Shown: in pieces, positions 57,985 to 64,000 of the stretch | Position numbering within the stretch: the stretch's first letter is position 1 | Layout of the letters: each line of letters opens with the position of its first letter | Made by a program: the position numbers and the translations under genes | Source: Chelonoidis abingdonii | Lineage: Eukaryota; Chordata; Testudines; Testudinidae | Reading direction: 5' to 3' | Assembly: GCF_003597395.2 (NCBI RefSeq) | Contig: NC_133770.1 | Coordinates: 3,698,560-3,762,559 of the forward strand | DNA: 64,000 bases | The notes under the pieces: model-generated | Seen by the model: the letters and a program-made list of their open reading frames with translations, nothing else | Database searches by the model: none | Told to the model about the DNA's origin: nothing

Positions 57985-58199
57985 CTGGAATAAAAAGAAT
58001 CCAATCATTCATTTCATCAGCTTGGGAAAAGGAAATCTCCTAAGAATAAAACATTCCTGATCCATAATGCACAAAATGCTTGTAGGTCATATTGCTCCTT
58101 GAGGGAAACAAAAAACAGAAAAGTGATAACTTATTGGACCAGTAAATAATGTATGTCACTTTTGCATATAAAATGCCTCTCATAAACTGCCAAGTTTAA

Positions 58200-58860
58200 A
58201 TAATTTAGATTGAAAGAACTCCACATTATGTCATCTAATCTATCTCCCTGCATTTTAACAAGATGGTTTACAAAGTCAAATCTATCCCTAGTAGAAGCCA
58301 TGAATATCACCAGTAATGATGATTCTACAACTTTAATACCCTCAAAATCCACCTTTGCCTCTCTATTGCTACTGACAAAACCCGTCATCTCACTTCTTGA
58401 TTTTTGTAACCTTCTCTGTGGCTGCCTGGATTCAAACCCCTTCCAATCTACTCAATACAAAAAGCTGCTGCTAGTGTCATCTTTCTCCCTGTCTCTCAAA
58501 CTGAATCACCTAACTCCCTGTCCCCTTCATTTGCTCCCTCTTTTTTACTGCATTAAATAGATATATCTCCTTTCCTTTAAGGCATATATCATCCTGTCTC
58601 CAACATCTCTGCTCTCATTTTCCCCCTACTCCCTCTATATTTCCCATGCTTCTCCCTGTTCTCTCATCTTACTGCTCCCTTCTCCGATTCTTAGCTTTGC
58701 TCCTTAGAGTGCCCCTACATCTGGAACATCATCCCTCTTCTTCGCCAAGCACCCTCTCTTGCCTCCTTCAGACCTTTTGTTAAGACACCTCATGGAATTC
58801 TCCCTGCCCCTCGCTCCTTACTACTAATAATTCAGCACCAGCACCCTTCCTAAATTATTT
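58200..58860 (-). repeat. L2/Rex-type LINE reverse transcriptase end
   Basis: On the minus strand, the reverse complements of ttcttgatttttgtaaccttc, aatacaaaaagctgctgcta and tagagtgcccctacatctgg fit the end of many L2-like LINE proteins (DYCN, QNAAA and LWN type motifs). No open frame remains. It lies in the last intron of gene 4. Confidence 0.5.
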
Positions 58861-59262
58861 TTCCATGTCACACTACCACTATGATAGTAATGGTGGCCAT
58901 ATAAGTACCAAAAGAGATGTTTCATCTTAGACTACATGTTCTGCAAGGTAGGGCATGTGTCATACCATGTTTAAAAAGGGTTATGTAAATTTATACCAGT
59001 ATGTGATTTTTAATATTAAAAAGATACTAGTAACAATACAACATTTCATCCAAACACTCAGAAATTGGAGGGATGAAAGGAGAGATACTGCCTTAGACCA
59101 GAAAGTTCACTGGTTCCCATATCTATAATGAACTTATGAGAAGATCTTGTTATAAAATAGGAATACTTGAGAAAAGACAAAACTATAAGAGTTCATCATA
59201 ATGGTTTCTCTTGCCAGCTTTACGTCATTTACTCTTCTGAGATGTCTTAATCCATTACTCAC

Positions 59263-59364
59263 CTATGCTGGGACTCATAGACATTTCTCTTTCATCCAAG
59301 CCCCGCTGAGCCTTAACACGTAGCTCTTCTCGTGACTGAATATCGTGTTTGGAGACTGAATAGT
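59263..59364 (-). CDS. Gene 4 linker exon with lost canonical acceptor
   Basis: The exon reads NYSVSKHDIQSREELRVKAQ, then RGLDEREMSMSPSIG, with donor ATAG|GTGAGT at 59262. It is homologous to class-1 linkers and 12 nt shorter. The usual acceptor AG before ACTAT is AA here (GTCTAA|ACTATTCAG). An AG 9 nt downstream, ATTCAG|TCTCC, would give an in-frame exon at 59263-59355 missing three residues, the same offset used by class-2 linkers. Confidence 0.7.
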
Positions 59365-61725
59365 TTAGACAAAGAATAAAAGAAATTCCTATAATATCTT
59401 CTTAATATTCACTAATTATTTTTTAATCTTCAAAGAATTTCACATTATCTGAAACTAAGATGCTTACATTGCTGAGGTAGCAAGTAAACTAAGCAGAGGT
59501 AACAGTGTTAAAAATGGTCACCTTTGAGTCTGTTCACCTTTTGGTCTACTTATTTTTTGTCAAAATCCCTGTTTTCATGAATGTCTGTTTAAAAACAGTG
59601 GCTTTGACCTCCCCAGGAAAACCCAAGGGACTGGAATTTAAACTCTGCCCCTTGCCGACATCACTGCTATTTGCATACCTTGCAGCTGCAAATAGCATTT
59701 TCCTCCCCCTCCCCACACAACTCCTAAGTACTGACAGATGGCACTGCACCATCCCTACAGAGCAACTGAGCATGCTCTATCCCAGAGATGCATGGGCTGA
59801 ACAGGACTTTCCCTGCAATTGCTCTTCCTACTTGCTGGGGGACACTAACACCAGACACTAAAACCAAGAGCAGGGGGACTCTCTCTCCTATGCTTTCAAT
59901 GCTCCTACTGCTGACACCCGGGTAGCATGGAGAAGGATGAAGCTGGCTGATTCAAAGGCAGAGAAGTGAGGAGAAAAGAGATGCAGAGCTGGGGCAAGGG
60001 GACGAGACAGAAGACACTGGAGGGTAGGAGAAGGCACAGGAGTCTGCCAGGGGATAAGAGCAGACAGGCGGCTGGGAGCACAAGGGTGGAAGGCTCTATA
60101 CTAGAAAACACTCTCCGAAAAACACGTCATTCAGTCCATTTAATATTCCTTTGCTGTCTAGCAAATACCTGTGAAACCCACTGGCTAAGTGTGTACCATC
60201 CCCCTCTAGTGCCACATCCTCACAAAACGATAAAAACCTTCTACTCCTTCCACTTACTCTATTACCTCAAGTGGTTGAGGTCTGTATGGATCTAAAGATC
60301 CTAATTCTGCTCATGACCCATGTGGGAGGGACAATATGGTTCCTCAGGATAAAATAAAGGGAAAAAAAAAGAATACTTAAGAAATTATATCTAAAAAACA
60401 TTAAAAGAACATGAAGGTTACAAAGTCAAGCATGAATGAAGGACGCCTATAATCTTAATTCAGCCCCCTTATGCTTATGCATTATGATAGTCTTTAATTA
60501 TTGATGATATACTACGTTTTCACACAACTCCTGCCCCATTCCTTGTAAAAGATGGATTGTACTTTGACAATAGATGAGGGTTGTGTTGTGAAAGAGGTTG
60601 TGGTCCATAGGACCCCTGTTTCATTTATTGCAGAAGTTGGAAAGTGTGCAGCGAATGAGGCAGGGAATTGCAGGAAGAGAAAGGGTGGCCTCATGGTTAA
60701 TGCCACTGAATAGTGCCCTGGAAAACTGGATTCTATCCCTGCCTCTGCAGCAGAGTTCCTATGTGATGCTGAGCAAGTCACTTAAACCAAAATTTTCACA
60801 GGAAGCTGTTGTTTTTTTTCCCCCACAGGTGTTCCTAATTTTCTGAAACAGCACCGCACATGGGGTTGTACCAATTTAACTACTTCGATAACCCCCCTAC
60901 CACCCCACAGCAGTTAAGTCAGTACAAAAACTGTACACAGACCAGGTACTGGGAGGTGAGGTGATGTGAGGTGAGGTAGGGAGGAAGGGAATCAGACTAG
61001 AAGCAGCTCCCACTACAACTTCATGATTAAAAGGTCCATGGGGTTTGTGATGTAATTCTTTCACCTACAATTAAGCAAAAACTGCCAAGAATGAAAGTGT
61101 GCGCCCAAAAGGCAAACTAAGGGGGAGGGGGGGGCAGTTAAAAAAAAAATCTTAGAACTAAAAAAAATACATGCTAAAATATAAGTAATCCTAGAAAAGA
61201 TCAGAAATGATTTGCAGATTACTTTATTAAAAATCCTGCAGACAGGCAGAATGTTTGCCAGGAAATCAGTTTTGCTCCCTTCAGGAAATTCAGGGACAAT
61301 CCCAATCACACCACATGTACTAAACCACTTGGCAGTTTATAAATCAGCTGAAAGTCCAGATCCCCTTCAAGAGAAAGAGAATACACACTTAATCTTTCCC
61401 ATTGCCATTTTTTCTGGTTTTAGAGTTGGCATATGGATTAGAAAGGATATAATCACAAATTACTTAAATACTTTATTCCTGAAATATCCTTTACTGAAAG
61501 AGTGTTTCATCCACATCACACATGGAAAATAGCATCTGTATATGTGGCTTCAACATACACAACTAAATAGTGTATAAGCATTATTCACAGCAGGAAAACA
61601 GTGGATATAGAGATATTAGAAACATGTCTGTGTCTATCAATCTTCTTTTACAGAAAAGGACGTATGGAGTTGATCTTCTATCACAAAAGGTTTTGGAGCC
61701 TCTAAGAACTGGTCGACCAGCAATC
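59365..61725. other. Intron of gene 4
   Basis: A MIR-like segment lies at about 60685-60790 (ggcctcatggttaatgccac, then gagcaagtcacttaa). The remainder has no supported exon or repeat. Confidence 0.45.
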
Positions 61726-62156
61726 AAAGGCTAGATCCACACTGCGGGGGGCTGTCGCAAACAGCATAGCTGAAGTCGGTGTATCTTAGGTCAATTTACC
61801 TGGCCGTGAGGACAGCAGCGAGTCGACCACTGCCACTCCCCAGTTGACTCCAGAACTCCACCGTGGCAAGAGGCGGAAGCAGAGTTGATAGCAGAGCAAT
61901 CTCGGGGGATTAGCTCAGTGGTTTGAGTATTGGCCTGCTAAACCCAGGGTTGTGAGTTCAATCCTTGAGGGGGCCATTTAGGGATTTGGGGATTGGTCCT
62001 GCTTTGAGCAGGGGGTTGGACTAGATGATCTCTTGAGGTCCCTTCCAACCCTAATAATCTATGATTTAATCAGAGATCAACTTTATCGCGTCTACACTAG
62101 AAGCGATAGATCGATCACTACCCGCCGACCTGGCAGGTAGTGTAGACGTACCCAAA
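61726..62156. mobile_element. Harbinger-like MITE with a nested tRNA-derived SINE
   Basis: The outer parts, 61726-61902 (ggctagatccacactgcggg onward) and 62067-62156 (ending gtagtgtagacgtaccc), are halves of the MITE family at 20003-20249 and 63627-63861. AAAGG occurs at both borders. The SINE at 61903-62066 splits it. Confidence 0.7.
61903..62066 (+). repeat. tRNA-derived SINE (turtle-type, CR1-like tail)
   Basis: The head has a pol III A box (ttagctcagtggtttgagta) and B box (ggttgtgagttcaatcc) in tRNA order. The tail (ggggttggactagatgatct, then cttgaggtcccttccaaccc and taataatctatgatt) matches the 3' end of CR1. This combination is the hallmark of SINEs of cryptodiran turtles. It is not a functional tRNA gene, since no complete acceptor stem is present. 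Confidence 0.9.
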
Positions 62157-62238
62157 GGATTTGAGAAAACAGACCAGAGCCAGTCCAAGAACTACATATT
62201 TCACAACTTCCAGAGAATGAGTGAAAACTTACCTTCAC

Positions 62239-62353
62239 CCAGTGAGATTAAAGATTCATAATTGTCTTTTATCACTTTTTTGTAAAGCTCCTTTTGCCAC
62301 TCTTCTAAATTCTTCCTTTCAGGAGCTGCAACATTATCAAATGTCCCTGGGAC
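62239..62353 (-). CDS. Gene 4 KRAB exon with core deletion
   Basis: The exon reads [20 protein letters not shown], then [19 protein letters not shown]. Four codons covering the V-Y-F-x-E-Q-E-W core are deleted or altered compared with gene 2, so the length is 115 nt, still phase 0-1. The acceptor is TTTCAG at 62354-62355 and beyond. The donor is either CTGG|GTGAAG at 62238 or, six bases further and also in frame, GAAG|GTAAGT at 62232, which is closer to consensus. The DUF3669 and first exons would be beyond the window end. KRAB-type interactions are probably lost. Confidence 0.8.
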
Positions 62354-62356
62354 CTG

Positions 62357-63626
62357 AAATAAAAAATATTGCATACTTAATATCTTTGATTATATCCTGA
62401 CAAGGGCCTTAAATGAGCAGTCATTTGCTGGATGTTTCTGATGGCATTCATGCTACTGTATAACTCCTTTACAAAGAGGAATTAGATATTTATACTGCTA
62501 TGACTATGTCTCTCTCAAAGTCAGTATAATCATTTCAAGGTGGTATTCCTTAGCTCTTCACTGAAATCATGACTTCCCAAGCAACAGAATCAAAAGGTAG
62601 AAGTAAAGACTATCAAAGTCATCTTAGCCAAACTCTAAAACTCAGTGCAGTTGTTCTCTTCAGCACATTCTTCAGTGTTTTCTTTGTCCAATGTATTTTA
62701 AATGTTTCAAGCTATGAGGTAATTCCACATTTTAATAGATCTCACTGCCAGGATTTCTTTTTCCTGATAATCAACTTAAATTTTCCTTTGCTCATTTACA
62801 ATTCTTTATTTCTAGCTATACTCTCTTGCACCATGCTGAATAATTCCTCTCCCTCTTTAGCATTTATACCTTCCAAATACTGGCAGACTGTTGTATCACT
62901 CCTTCACCAATACATATGTTAAAAATATTTTTTTAGTAAATCTTTCCTTATAAATCAAACCCTCCAACTCTTTAATCTATTTTGTTACTCCTTTTTCAAT
63001 TCTTTCCAACTCATCTAGATGTTTCTGATTTGAGGTGACCAGAGTTGAGTACAGTATTATAGCTGCAGTTTCTTAAGTCCACTTCCTCTTCCATTTCCCA
63101 GATAGGAAGTGCTTCTTTTGGCCTTGAATCTTGTGTAATACCCACAACCTCTACACAGGTTAAACAATCTCTGAGGAGATGTTTGCCATATTTTTGTTCC
63201 TACAGTTATAAACAGAAAATTTAGAAAATAAAACATCAATGAAAAGCTAGTGCAAATACATCCAAGACTGCCAATTTCACATCTAGCTTATAGCTCCCCT
63301 CCCAATTAATTTTAATATTAAAGGACACAAACTACATGTAAAGTTGTATCAATACTTACCCGATCAGTATTATTGTTCCCGTGTGGCCTGTATCCATTAG
63401 GTAATATTAGGAGAGAACACTCTGCCTTTATGATTGCCTTTCATTCAAATGGGGATCTAAGTGTTTCACAAATGTTACCAATTGTACGATCTATGGACCT
63501 AGTTCTACAAATCATTAGGAAACTATTCCATGAGTAAGCACTACTCAGATGATGGTTTGTAATATCTGGTTCTAAACAGGATCACCATCCAAAACTGATG
63601 TACAAGATACTGAACTGAATCGAAAC
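62357..63626. other. Intron of gene 4, with a CR1 fragment
   Basis: At about 62830-63140 the minus strand resembles the CR1 3' region (gaggtgaccagagttgagta, cagtattatagctgcag). No exon is supported elsewhere. Confidence 0.45.
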
Positions 63627-63861
63627 TTAGGGCATGTCTACACTTACCTCCACAGCGACCGATCTAGCAGGGGCTGATTTATCGCATCTTCACTAGATGC
63701 AATAAAATCGACCACTGAGCGCTCTGTCCCTCTCACTCCAGTGGAGTACTGGAGTCGACCGGGGAGTGTCAGCAGTCGACTTACCACAGTGAAGAGACCG
63801 CAGTAAGTAGATCTAAGTACATCGACTTAGATCAATCCCCCACAGTGCAGACCAAGCCTAA
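63627..63861. mobile_element. Harbinger-like MITE
   Basis: The start TTAGGGCATGTCTACACT and the end, read in reverse complement, TTAGGCTTGGTCTGCACT, form the inverted termini. The interior shares gtcgac-rich sequence with 61726-62156. It is non-coding. Confidence 0.78.
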
Positions 63862-64000
63862 GACACTGTTTAACAGTCCCCAGTAAGGTCTGCCCAGATC
63901 TGAAGAAAAGGTCTGTGGAGCTCAAAAGCTTGCCTCTTTCACCATCATAAATTGGTCCAATAAAAAATATAATCTCCCATTCTTCTCTCTCTAACATCCT

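Noticed and set aside
61903..61975. A functional tRNA gene
   Set aside because: A and B boxes are present, but no acceptor stem closes and a CR1-like tail follows, so it is a SINE head.

Overview
This looks like chromosomal DNA of a turtle, or a close reptilian relative. The interspersed repeats point that way. There are CR1 LINEs on both strands, a tRNA-derived SINE with a CR1-like tail, many short hAT-type and Harbinger-like MITEs, solo-LTR-like elements with TATA boxes, and Penelope-like elements built as long inverted repeats. Host genes are split into short exons with GT-AG introns. No database could be searched, so the species is an inference.

The window is a tandem array of DUF3669-KRAB-C2H2 zinc-finger genes, the family that in mammals includes ZNF282, ZNF398, ZNF783 and ZNF212. 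All are on the minus strand, so each reads from high to low coordinates. The shared exon plan is: a tiny first exon encoding MAERAAAQ in a CpG island; a coiled-coil DUF3669 exon; a 127-nt KRAB A-box exon; one or more homologous short linker exons; and a terminal exon with an acidic start (D-x-I-V-I-K-T-E-V-Q type) and the zinc fingers.

Gene 1 spans 18683 to 2447. It has three linker exons and a clean nine-finger terminal exon, but one base is missing at the exon 1 donor and the KRAB exon is 4 nt short next to a CR1 insertion. Gene 2 spans 38183 to 23136. All exons join in frame to about 670 codons, there are four linker exons, and about five of its eight zinc fingers have lost zinc ligands. 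Gene 3 (50171 to 44151) is a pseudogene. Its KRAB acceptor is mutated, a hAT element sits inside its linker exon, a LINE end replaces the start of its terminal exon, and its finger array has three stops and a frameshift. Gene 4 (62353 to about 57060, 5' end outside the window) has a KRAB exon missing its core, a linker exon without the usual acceptor, and a frameshifted finger array. The array thus shows one gene model at several stages of decay.

A THAP-domain exon (36556 to 36203, minus) lies in intron 1 of gene 2. It ends in a potential donor whose phase fits the gene 2 DUF3669 exon. It may be an independent THAP gene or an alternative first exon giving a THAP-DUF3669-KRAB-ZNF protein.

The clearest mobile element is a 1256-bp inverted Penelope-like insertion at 52346-53601. 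It carries GIY-YIG endonuclease coding sequence, hammerhead-ribozyme-like cores in both arms, and a perfect 12-bp target-site duplication. A shorter palindromic relative lies at 35092-35458 and decayed relatives lie elsewhere. Other well-bounded insertions with 8-bp target-site duplications are at 11155-11313, 24944-25273, 48283-49016 and 49116-49428. No rRNA, functional tRNA or CRISPR was seen.
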